Assembly: GCA_020881915.1 (NCBI GenBank)
Contig: JAJFPB010000003.1
Location: 1,922,001 to 1,986,000 of the forward strand
Reading direction: 5' to 3'
Source: Paramyrothecium sp. XJ0827
Lineage: Eukaryota; Ascomycota; Sordariomycetes; Hypocreales; Stachybotryaceae
Length of the DNA: 64,000 nucleotides
The position numbers and the translations under genes are program-made. This document shows positions 22,113-31,693 of the stretch, piece after piece. How positions within the stretch are numbered: the first letter of the stretch is position 1; each line of letters starts with the position of its first letter. The notes below the pieces were generated by a model. The model worked only from the letters and a program-made list of their open reading frames with translations, had not been told where the DNA came from and did no database searches.

Positions 22113-23265
22113 ATGAAGGAGTACATCATCTACGGTAAGCCAGAACTGACTGGCAAGCTCAGAGATGCCGAGGTCCCGTATGTCATCCCCAGATCACAGA
22201 TTGATTACGGATCATGTAGGAAAAGCTAATCGTGCAAAAGGAAGCCTGGGCCTAAGGATGTTCTGATCAAAGTTGTCGCGGCGGGATTGAACCCAAAGGA
22301 CTGGAAGGTGCGTCACCAGGCATGGGGCGTGAAGATACGCACGAGACCCGCTCACAGGTTGTGTCCAGTTCACCGTGAACCGAGGCGAGTCCGACGCCAT
22401 CAATGCCGGAGACGATGTCGCCGGTGTTGTCGAGGCGGTCGGCTCCGATGTGTTTGAGTACAAGCCGGGAGATCGTGTGGCCGGCTTCCATCGAATGGGC
22501 GAGGCGGCAGGGACGTATGCCGAGTATGCGATTGTGCCAGCCTCAACGACGTTTCCTCTCCCGCCCAACATTTCCTTTGAAGCCGGCGCCGGACTTCCCT
22601 TGTCGTTCATCACCGCAGCACTTGCCTTGTATCAGTACCTGCGGGTCCCACTGCCCACGACAACGGGGGATAAGCAGGTCCCGGTCCTCATCTACGGCGG
22701 CGCCAGTGCAGTCGGTGCATACGCGCTGCAGCTCGCCAAGCTGAGCAAGATCGGGCCCATCATCACGGTCGCCGGATCCGGCATTGACTTCGTTCGGTCC
22801 CTGCATGCCGCAGACCACATTATAGACTACCGCAAGGGCAACGTAGCGAAGCAGGTTCTGGATGTGTTGGGCGGCAGAAAGCTCACGCTCGCATTTGACG
22901 CCATCTCCAACCACGGCAGCTACGAGCACATCACCGAGGTGTTGCAGGCAGCGGGCGGCGGACACATCAACATGGTAGATCCACCGACGGACCCATCGTG
23001 GATCTTTCCCTCGAGCGTCAAATTCACACGGACCTTTGTGAGCTCCGCGTACGGAGTCAAGCATCGGTTCATCGACGACGAGCAGGCGCAGGCCGATGCC
23101 GAGTTTTCGTACTTTTTCTACCGATACCTCAGCCACTTGCTTGCAGAGGGCAAGTTCACGCCGCACCCGTTCGAGGTACTCCCCGACGGGTTGAACCGAA
23201 TCATCGAGGGCGTCAAGGCCCTGCATGACGGCAGAGTCAGCGCGAAGAAGCTCGTCGCTCGGTGA
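22113..23265 (+). CDS. Medium-chain dehydrogenase/quinone oxidoreductase-like protein
   Basis: Three exons, 22113-22177, 22241-22307 and 22369-23265, with 63- and 61-nt introns, encode 342 residues. The N-terminal GroES-like domain has VLIKVVAAGLNPKDWK, GDDVAGVVEAVG and YKPGDRVAGF; the Rossmann domain has LIYGGASAVGAYALQLAK and DAISNHGSYEH. Catalytic-zinc and structural-zinc cysteines are lacking, so this is a zinc-free NADPH:quinone-reductase-like enzyme. Members reduce quinones or activated double bonds with NADPH; some serve as trans-enoyl reductases in polyketide clusters, but no synthase is nearby. The last codons could alternatively be spliced: a perfect GTGAGT starts at 23262, and an acceptor ending at about 23322 would replace the stop with a slightly longer end (VARVAP). 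Confidence 0.88.
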
Positions 23266-23491
23266 GTGGATCAGTCTGTGCTTCTAAATTTAGTAGTTGT
23301 GGCTACTGACGACCCATCGTAGTGTCGCGCCATAGCCTCCTCTCGTTGTCTGTTGAGACGACCCGCAATGACGGGATGTTGGATTGCGTAAGATCTTCGT
23401 GAAATGCGTGTACATTTAATGAGGGAGGGTTTCTAAAAACGAGCTACCGCAAGCCGTTTTCCTGGCAGGTTGATTCCTTCAAATGTTTGAG

Positions 23492-23534
<43 letters not shown>

Positions 23535-24391
23535 TTGCATCGAGAATCAAAGGTGCACAGCAAAGGACGCCTCCTCGTATCGGGTCTGGAATCTCTCTGT
23601 GAGAGATAGAATCACGAGTAGTACCGAGTGCAAACCACGATCAATTCGTACTGTGAAGTGATGCACAGGCCCCAGCCTGGGTCGATGTTTGACAGAGAAA
23701 CTTCGGGAACTGCACCAAGTGGGCAGGCAAGTGTCATGATTCAAACCCACAAGTTGCACAAAAGTCACGGCTGGTGTGATCGACGTGCGTTGCACGGACG
23801 GCACGGGCCCGGTTGCCGAGCCGGGCATCCGTGCGTGCGGCAAAGGTATTTGCTAAACTCGAGGAGCGCCGCTTGGGTTTGAGAAGCGTAGCGATTAGAG
23901 GATGGGCTAGGAGTGGTCGGATGAAGTCTGTGGCATCAAGCTAAGCAAGCCATCAGGGGCGCAAAGTTACCTCATCTTGTGGAGAGTGAGGCAAGCTGTG
24001 GTCTTGCGATAGTATAGGGTAGATGGTGCGCTGCCGTCAGAAGGTTCATTGTCTGACCAGGCTGATGTTGAAAACGATTGTGTCTACTGTACGTAAGCGC
24101 GGTCTTTCGATCCGAAGCTCCTTGTGCAATGGCAGAGGCATGTGTGGCTGCCGTCTTCTGATTTGAGCATCGCTCTCACAGAGTTGCCAGCCATGTTTCG
24201 ATCATGAGACTAAGCTTCGGATCCGGCCATCTCAGAATTCAAGGCGGGGTTGATGATGCTTAAACATGTCTGCACGGTTTCAATTTTGAGGATGGTTGTT
24301 CCTCCAAATTTTTGGACAATCCTTCAATTGTATAGGCCGTGATATCATCGTCATCTTGATATTGGTTCATTGCTATCATTTTCGCATCAAG
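23266..24391. other. Intergenic with hexanucleotide repeat
   Basis: No gene supported. It contains the TTGACC microsatellite listed separately and the presumed promoter of the DUF427 gene. Confidence 0.45.
23493..23537 (+). repeat. (TTGACC)n microsatellite, 7.5 uninterrupted copies
   Basis: 45 bp of perfect TTGACC repeats, 228 bp after the stop codon of the oxidoreductase gene. Confidence 0.95.
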
Positions 24392-24952
24392 ATGGCTGCG
24401 CGGGTCAAGATGAACGTCCAAAGCTTCCCACGCCCACCTCGGCTGGAGAAGATATCCCGGCACGTCGTCATCACGTTCAAGGGACAGCAGATAGCCGACA
24501 CGAAAGATGCCTACTGGGTGCTGGAGACTCATCATCCACCGAGTGCGTGACCTTTCTCAGACTTTTGCTGTCTGACACGGTGATAAGCGAGCTTGTGTGA
24601 GCTTACAATCTGAGCCCTTGCAGCGTACTACCTCCCACGGTCCTCGATCAAGGTGCCCTTGACGCTCGCCCGGGGCCGCCAGAGCTACTGCGAGTGGAAG
24701 GGTCTCGCGTCGTACTGGTCGCTGACGTTGGACGGCGAGACGGTGGCGGGGAGGATCTGGTCGTACGAGAAACCGACGCCGGGGTTCGAGCCGATCCGTG
24801 GCCATGTATCACTGTATGCGGGCCCGTGGGATTGCTATGTGGACGGGGAGAAGGTGGAACCACAGCCGGGCGACTTCTACGGAGGATGGGTGACGTCGGA
24901 CATCGAGGGCATCGTGAAGGGAAGGACGGGCAATCTTGATCCGGTCATTTGA
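24392..24952 (+). CDS. DUF427 domain protein
   Basis: Two exons, 24392-24542 and 24624-24952, with an 81-nt intron, encode 159 residues from MAARVKMNVQSF (a second ATG lies six codons on). The DUF427 core is clear: ISRHVVITFKGQQIADTKDA, then YWVLETHHPPTYYLPRSSIK across the splice junction, then SYCEWKGLASYWSLTLDGET and a C-terminal VEPQPGDFYGGWVTSDIEG. The family is small, cytosolic, present in bacteria and fungi, and its biochemical role is not established. Length is normal. Splicing joins the two conserved halves exactly, which supports the model. Confidence 0.87.
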
Positions 24953-27900
24953 AGGGGCATGACGGAGGGCGGAGATGGCGGAGGGGGTGGCAAAACAGCA
25001 CGAGTTGGAGACTTTCAGGGAGGGAGGGATTCGCTCGCCCTTTGTCGTCTACGATATTGTCCACAGGCAATCCCAACCAAGGGTTTGAATATCCCCTCAA
25101 TTTGATGGCGCATGCCCAGCATGATTGACATGGTTGATCCCGTGCTCGCCATGCAACGTGATGAACCCTTCGTCCACAGACAGCTGCAGGACGTTCGGCT
25201 AAGAAGCCTGGACCTGGACTTCGGGACCCAAGGCCAATGCAACCCCCTCATTTTCCCCAGACTGGTTGCTGTCGGCAATCTCGAGTGCCTGTACCGGAAA
25301 CCCCTCGGTTGCAGCTTGACGAGACGAGACACTTTTGCGGAAGGACAGGAACGTCTCCGAGGCGGCTGTATTGCGAGTTCAGGAAGGCTCCAACTAGGAC
25401 GGGTCCCCCTCTTCCCCAAATCCCCACCTCTGTGCGTGAGCGTGGAACTCGGAGGGCCAAGTCAGAAGAGAGATTGCCGGATGTGGCAGCTCGGTTGTGC
25501 GCCACGCCGCCTAGACTGTTGCGGAATGAGTGGCACCTCCAAGCCCCAACCCGGAGACCCGGCGCACACGAATCACAAGAAATGGACGGCGGAAACGCGG
25601 CGAGGAATTGGTCCCAAGAAGGAGGGGGAGATAGGGAAAGGGGCCCAGAAATGGGCACGATACTATATCTTTCGTGTGGAGTTCGGCGAGTGGCCTTCAC
25701 TCCGCAAGTCTATCCGTATTCTCTCAAATCCTCAGTGGCAACTTGCAGGGGGAGAAGGGGGGGAGGCCGAGATACGGGATGGAGCCGACTGAGGACGAGG
25801 AGCCACAAATAGTCTGTCCGGAGTTCCAATTACGGTCGGTTGCCGAGCGGTCCAATTGTTCGCCGCTGAAACAATTAGGGGAACAAAGGGAAACGAGATG
25901 ATGGTGCGTGCCAGCGTGCTTGCGATTGCGAATCTCTCGGATCCTCAGACAATCTCTCTCGCGACGGCGATAAATTAATTACGGTTATCTTACTGTGCAC
26001 AGAGCGGGCCATTGAGACAAATGCGGTTTCCACAACGACTTGCGGTCCCCCGTCAACACAAGGGTCGTCGTCGTCGTCGTCTCGCCCATCTGTTGGTCGT
26101 CGCAGTACAGTCAGTTTCTGACGAGCAGCCATGAATTTCCGAAAGTGTGCGCCGTCGGCAAACGTCAGCAGGTTGCTGGACCAGGGGGGGGGTTTTCCCG
26201 ATCTCTTTCTGCACTTTGCATGATATGATGTTCGCTTCCACCACCGCCTTTTCTTTTTTTGGAATCAGCCCCAGCGTAGGCGAGGAAGCCCGTGTGGCTG
26301 GTCCGCCCCCAGAAGCAACGAGAATCCTTGGGGGCTACGGCCAAGCAGCCGATCGTTGGCTTTCGGTTTGGGGGCTTCCCTTCTCCGCATGGGCTGCTGC
26401 GTTCTCCTCCTTCGGTTCCCCCCTTTCGTTGATCTGGTTGGTCTTGAACACCCCTATCCAGGGCACCGCTCCTCCTTTTCTCTGGGCACAAATGCAAAAC
26501 CCCATGCGTGTATCAGCGTCGCATTCCCCCCCGGTGCTCCGTACGGGAAACAGTCAGTCTCCTTCTCAGATAGTAGATCGTAGGGGCCGGTGGGGACCAA
26601 GATAGCTTAATTCTTCCTAAAAGGGACTTTCACCAGTTCTTTGCCAATCTAGACGGCGGGCGTGGGCTGACTGGCGTGCGAGCATTGCTTCTTCCATCGG
26701 TAGCTGCTTACGTCCATCGCCGAGAAACTGCACAAATCCGGTAGGGATACGGCGAGTGCGTGCGCGCGCACAAGTCAGCAGCGGACAGTGTGAGGGAAGC
26801 GCCAAACAGCCAATATTACAGTACAGTACAGGACAGTGAATGATGGAATTGCTGACAAGATAGACATAAGACGCAGATGGATCCTTTGCGTTGGATTGGG
26901 GACCCAGTGCAGCATACAAGCACAAGGATTGCTGGGGCGATGATGGAGTCAGAATGCCGCAGCCCAGACTCTCACATTCCAGCACGTTCCGCTGGAGACC
27001 GTCCGTCTCTCCCTCTCCCGCCCCGTGGTTTCCGGGCTCGCAGAAACAGGCAGAACTGCACGGCTTGATCGGCGGCGCCCCATTGCTCGCCTCCGCATGC
27101 CAATGCCGTCCTCTTGACATCAATTCATCAAATCGGTTATTAGCAAATAACCTCGTGGAACTTGACCTCCCGTCGACCCGTCAAGGTGCCCTCCGTTGCG
27201 AGCGCTGGCTGCTGCACCTCCTCGAAGGCCTCCCTTTTTGGCACCATGGTGGTCCCGTTCCAGACCCTCCAGGGTCCACAGGCCCTGGGCCACGCTCCGC
27301 AAGCCCGTATCCCACCAATGGGCAGCGGCGGCCTGCCCTCCTGGCCGGATCCTCGATCCCTGCTCCAGTGAGCCCAGCGACCTCCACTCCCCTGAAGCGT
27401 AGCGCAATATCGCTCCGATCCCTCCTCCGCCCTCCCTCAGAGCCAGAGGCACAGGCAGCTCCACTGGATGTCGCAACGTGCTAAGGTAAAGTTAGCAGGT
27501 ACCTGAGGTATCTGCGGTACCTTACCCTTACGCAGGACCCTCACCTTACCTTGCCTCGCCTTGCCTTAGTCGGAACCTACTACTGTAGGTACCTTGCCTG
27601 ACGCTTTCGCTGCGCCGCCTACGCCTCCCGTTAGGTTGGCTGGTTTACCTTAGGTTTGGCGGGCGGCGCGGCGCGGCGCTGTGCTGCGCTGCACAAGGAC
27701 CACCTAAACGCACAAGTACCCCTCACTGTGCGTGCCTTTGGGGCCTTGCCTCGGGGCTGACCCACTCTCGCTCTCACCCTCACCCTCTCGACACATTCGT
27801 ACCCCTGCGTGTGCCAATCCTCCGCCCTCCTCCCTCCCTCCCTCCGGACCGTCTGGCCTGAGACCTCAGGCATCCATCCCTTGCCAACATCCAACGTGTC

Positions 27901-28221
27901 CTCTAGATAAAGAGCCCGTGTCCTCACCCTCCACCCTGCCTCCTTTGGTCGTCGTAACCAAGCTGGCTTGCCTGAACAGAAAACACGCACCCTTTTGAGG
28001 CTGAGAGGCCCAGAAGAAGACACTTGTCCTTCTGCTCCTCCATCCCCTGACTCATCCCATCGCTGACTCATACCCACGGGTCGCTGCCTGCCATGACGTT
28101 AGCTGTATAACTCGCTCTGAGGAACCAGCCCGCTTTTCACACTAGCAAGTCGAGCATAGCTTTGATATAGCGTTGCACCTCTTCTTCGCTCAGTCGACAT
28201 ACACAGCAAAAGCAGTTCGCC
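24953..28221. other. Long gene-free region upstream of hacA
   Basis: 3.3 kb without a supported gene. Long GC-rich frames (for example 25112-25792, 25237-25812, 26891-27484) are proline/arginine/serine-rich, overlap on both strands and have no domain. Positions about 27480-27660 are rich in TACCTTACC-like and CGCGG repeats. The right end carries the hacA 5' leader with a short upstream ORF. A long regulated promoter and leader are expected for this stress regulator, though another unrecognised gene could be hidden. Confidence 0.5.
28093..28110 (+). promoter_or_regulatory. Five-codon upstream ORF in the hacA leader
   Basis: ATG ACG TTA GCT GTA TAA, ending 111 bp before the hacA start. Upstream ORFs restrain translation of hacA-type mRNAs in aspergilli; whether this ATG is inside the transcript depends on the transcription start, which the sequence does not show. 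Confidence 0.4.
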
Positions 28222-29558
28222 ATGGATTTCCAACAGGCCTCGCCCATGATGCAGTTCGACAACTCGCCAGCCGAGTCCTTTGTCTCAACACCAGGCGAGG
28301 ACTACTCTTCCCTCTTCGCGGCAACCACACCCTCTGCCGCCCCCAACACCATGAACCCCATGGAGATGATGACTCCCAAGTCCTACTCCGACGAGAAGTC
28401 GGCTCTCGGCTTGTCGGTCGTCCCCGAGGATGACGAGATGACCGCCACAACCCCTTCCGCCTCACATGGCTCAGAAAAGAAGCAAACCAAGAAGCGCAAG
28501 TCGTGGGGCCAGGTCCTGCCCGAGCCCAAGACCAACCTTCCTCCCAGGAAGCGGGCCAAGACCGAGGACGAAAAGGAGCAGCGCCGCGTGGAGCGAGTCC
28601 TCCGCAACCGCCGCGCCGCTCAGTCTTCGCGAGAGCGCAAGCGCCTCGAGGTGGAGGCTCTCGAGCTGCGCAACAAGGACCTGCAGGCGCAGCTCCTCGA
28701 CGTACAGAAGACGAACCTTTTGTTGCTCGAGGAGCTGAAGCGCTTTCGACGGGATTCTGGCGTTGTCACCCGCTCGTCATCCCCCCTGGCCCCTCTCCAC
28801 GATAACCCCGTCACCCTATCTCAAGAGCTCTTCAGCTCCCAGGATGGCCACAAGAACGACTCGGAACAATCCGGGAACTCGTTCCTCGACAACCTCCTCA
28901 TGTCCTCCTCCAACACCCTCAACTCCACCGTGAACCCCGCCTCCCTCTCTCCTGAGCTCGGCCCCGTCCCCGACGCCGAGCAGGACAAGCCCGAAGCCCC
29001 AGTGGCCGAGGCTGAGGCCAGCGAGCTGACTTCTAGCTCCTCTTCCGACTTGACACAACGTCCTGCCGAGATGTTGTGCGACCTGCAGTGTCAAATGTCG
29101 GAGAGGCTGCCGAAGTCCTTCCTGGCCTCACAGACCTCGACTCCGCCTCTATTGGCCTTGTCCCTCCAACTGAGGATGATGCTCCTTTCAGCCTCGGCGA
29201 TTCTTTCGGCCTGTCAGCGGCCCTTGACGCAGATCGCTATATCCTCGAAAGCGGGCTTCTCTCTTCTCCCGACTCCTCAACTCTTGACGACGATTATCTG
29301 GCTAGTGACAATTCCGCGGACATCTCGCACCAGCCGGCCTTCGAACTATTCGACATCAACGACTTCCTCAACGACGAAGCAAACCACGTCGCATCTGACA
29401 TTATGGCAGCGGGCAACAATGCCGCTGCGGAGCACAGCCTCGGCTTCTCGCTCCTCGACCCTGAGACTCAAGTCTCTTCGGAAAATCCTATCCAGCAGCC
29501 CCAATCTGGCGCGTCCTCTTATGGATGCGACGATGGAGGCATTGCGGTTGGTGTCTGA
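28222..29558 (+). CDS. hacA: HacA/Hac1 bZIP regulator of the unfolded-protein response
   Basis: The induced form is read from 28222-29065 and 29086-29558 after removal of the 20-nt Ire1 intron: 438 residues. The HacA signature KKRKSWGQVLPEPKTNLPPR (about 90-109) leads into the basic region (about 121-148, with NRRAAQSSRERKR) and a leucine zipper to about 176. The C-terminal part is acidic (FELFDINDFLNDEANHVASD) and likely activates transcription; the end is CDDGGIAVGV. The protein enters the nucleus and switches on ER chaperone, folding and secretion genes when unfolded proteins accumulate. Without splicing, the frame continues to 29868 (548 residues) with a different C-terminus. Regulation: cytoplasmic splicing by Ire1 and possibly an upstream ORF. 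Confidence 0.95.
29066..29085 (+). promoter_or_regulatory. hacA: Unconventional 20-nt Ire1 intron of hacA
   Basis: Both borders lie in seven-base loops of the Ire1 consensus CNGCNGN: CTGCCGA (29063-29069) and CTGCAGT (29083-29089), each cut after its first G. The first loop is closed by a 9-bp stem (29054-29062 with 29070-29078, one G-U pair); the second by a weak 3-bp stem (29080-29082 with 29090-29092). There are no GT/AG borders. Excision shifts the frame into the acidic HacA C-terminus, and 20 nt is the length known from other filamentous ascomycetes. Confidence 0.95.
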
Positions 29559-29868
29559 AGGACGCGACTATCGGGTCGGGACCGAGCAGTTCGAGACTGA
29601 TGCAACGCGCGGCGCAGTAGCCGGCGAGCCATCACATATCAGCAGCACGAGTCTGCCGTCGAAGGAAGCCCTGTTGACGCTCTTATGGGCCTTGAAGGTC
29701 GAGGAGCGCAGGATCCAGCGAACGCATAGAGAGGCTCTCGACCCGGAGAGTGGCGTCCCAGATCAAATACAACCAGCCCAGAACTATACATTGAGAGTAG
29801 CTTCGCTGAAGCGCAAGAGTCCGGGCACCAGCGGTAGCAACAAGCGCTACCGGCTGGCCCGGCATTAA

Positions 29869-30219
29869 ACTATTGAGAGGGTTGCTTTGGGATCTTGATT
29901 GGAACGGAACGGAACGGAACTGGTGGGAGGTGGATTTTATCGGCGCATCTGGTGTACAGCTCCATACTCCTGGAGCATGAAAAGACTTATGACACAAGGG
30001 GTGAATGACTACTGTACTATTAAACAGTTACGAGAATTAAATTTCTTGACCTCCATCTGCACTAAATTTCGTTCATCGTGATATTTGGTTCCAACTGATT
30101 GAGCTACGCTACAACCTAGCATATGCATCCCTGCTTGGATATGTGAATTGAACCCCCAACGCCGTAATGCTTAAATTATAACATGATATCCTTCTTCATC
30201 GAGTCGTATCTACGGTTCA
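29869..30219. other. Convergent intergenic region
   Basis: AT-richer gap between the 3' ends of hacA (plus) and CSM3 (minus); nothing else seen. A short GGAAC repeat (GGAACGGAACGGAACGGAAC) lies around 29900-29920. Confidence 0.5.
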
Positions 30220-31299
30220 TCAATCCCACAACCCCTCCAACTCTTCCTCTTCCTCCTGTGGCGCCTCAGACGTGCCCTTGGACGGCGTCTCCTTCGGATC
30301 CGAGCGGACCGCCAGCTCTTTTTGCTTGCTCTGGTCGAACGCCTCGGCCTCCGCTACCAGCGCGTCCAGATCGTCGTCATCGGGAACGTCGTCGTTGACG
30401 GGCCCGGGCTCCCGAGGCCTTGGCGGCGCCGGTGCAGGCGCAGAATCGCCCGGGGCGCCGTACTCGGCCATGAGCTCGTCGAGCTCGTCGTCGTCCGGAA
30501 TGTCGTGTGACTGCGAGGGCGGTGCGCGCGCCGCTGGCCGGGCCGCGCGCGGAGTAGCATCGTAGAGGTCGTCGTCGCCGGGAATGGCGTCGTCGTTGAG
30601 AGGGGTGCGGGGCCGCTCGGTCGTAGGCGCGACTGGCGCGTTACCGCGGGGGAGGTCAGGTTCTGCCTGTGGAAGGTGGCCGTCGTTGCCCTCCCCGAAC
30701 AGGTCGTCGTCATCGTCGTCCTCGGCTCGATCTTTGGGTCGGGACTGGTTGATGAAATCGTTGCGCGCGGCCATGACCCGTTTCTTGTGCCCGACCTTCT
30801 CGACCATGGCGAGGGCGTCGACGAACTTGGCCTTGGGGAAGAGGTCATCTAGCCATAGCTGGTAGAACGACAGTAGCCGCGAAGCGTCCGAGAACTATTC
30901 CATGGTCAGGCCCTGTGATAGACGACGCATGCCAGATTTGCGGGGAGCGTACCTCGTGACCCTTTCCTTTCAACTTCAACCCTTGCGCTCGCGCTCGTAG
31001 TTTTGGGAGGCCGGCAGGGCCTAGTAGTCTAGAGAGCCCACAAGTTAGGAATAAGATGGCAGAACTTAGAGGTGTTCAGCGCACCTGTCCTCATCGAGCT
31101 TGACCGCCGGCGCTCGAGCACGTTTCTTCACGGAAACCTCCTCGTCGATGCCCAATCCCGAATCTGGTTCCTTGCGTTTCTTTGGTGATCCGGGAGGCGT
31201 GGGGGACGCGAATGGGTCGTCGGAAAAGTCGTCGACGTTGTAGTTGTCGAGGTCATCGTGCCGCGCGGGCGGTCGATCCGAGGACAGGGCAGCCGGCAT
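30220..31299 (-). CDS. CSM3: Csm3/Swi3 replication fork protection subunit
   Basis: Three exons on the minus strand, 31299-31085, 31028-30953 and 30894-30220, with 56- and 58-nt introns, give 321 residues. The start MPAALSSD is the first ATG. The Swi3/Csm3 domain (about 72-150) begins LLGPAGLPKLRARA, continues GLKLKGKGHE and FSDASRLLSFYQLWLDDLFP across the two splice junctions, and ends KKRVMAARNDFI. The N-terminus holds a basic patch (PKKRKEP, VKKRAR) that can be a nuclear localisation signal; the long C-terminus is disordered with four repeated DDDL/DDDE acidic motifs (DDDDDLFGE, GDDDLYD, DDDELDELM, DDDDLDALV). With Tof1/Swi1 it stabilises stalled replication forks and supports checkpoint signalling. 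Divergent from ADE4 with a 394-bp shared promoter. Confidence 0.92.
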
Positions 31300-31693
31300 G
31301 GTCGTTGCGTTCTTGTTTCTTTGGTCTGGCAAGCTGTGAATGTCGTGGTCGGCCCTTTAACGCGCCCGCACTTTACGACGACGTCGTCTGGAGACGCGAC
31401 GCGTTAAAGGGCCACAGGGCTGATTAGATAAGATTAGATACCCTAGCGTTAGGTAAGGCAAGGGGCCTGGGGGTCCTGGTCTTAGTGGTCCAAGCCTACA
31501 CGTGCGCCCGGGATGCGCACCTTGACGGGCTGGCCGCCAATCAACGTGGCTTAAAAGCGCCGCAAAGGCATGGATGGAATTTTTGGAGGCGACCGGCTTT
31601 CGCAACATCGATCGGTTGACTCGTTTGACTGAGACGCCCCTGTTTGCCGCATCTTGGAACGTACTTTTCCGACTCACCTGAACACTTCTCAAG
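31300..31693. promoter_or_regulatory. Bidirectional CSM3-ADE4 promoter
   Basis: 394 bp between two divergent start codons. It contains an inverted repeat with perfect 14-bp arms (GGCCCTTTAACGCG at 31351-31364 and its complement at 31400-31413), enclosing a 12-bp palindrome GACGACGTCGTC (31377-31388), and one perfect MluI cell-cycle box ACGCGT (31399-31404). Confidence 0.7.

Noticed and set aside
22543..23226. 227-codon minus-strand frame
   Set aside because: Antisense of the well-supported quinone-oxidoreductase exon.
26274..26295. 22-bp near-repeat with 36380-36401 (two mismatches)
   Set aside because: Similarity stops sharply at both ends and no feature is shared; treated as chance in GC-rich DNA.
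25112..27484. Several 100-230-codon frames on both strands (25112-25812, 26147-26605, 26891-27484)
   Set aside because: They overlap one another, are Pro/Arg/Ser-rich, lack domains or splice-linked partners, and sit in the GC-rich hacA upstream region; stop-free frames arise easily there.
27480..27720. TACCTTACC-rich and CGCGG-rich stretch considered as a mobile-element end
   Set aside because: No inverted repeat, target duplication or coding remnant; such low-complexity tracts are common in Sordariomycete intergenic DNA.
29086..29480. Unspliced hacA frame in this interval as true HacA sequence
   Set aside because: It reads as Ser/Thr/Leu-rich chance translation, while the frame after Ire1 splicing gives the acidic HacA C-terminus.
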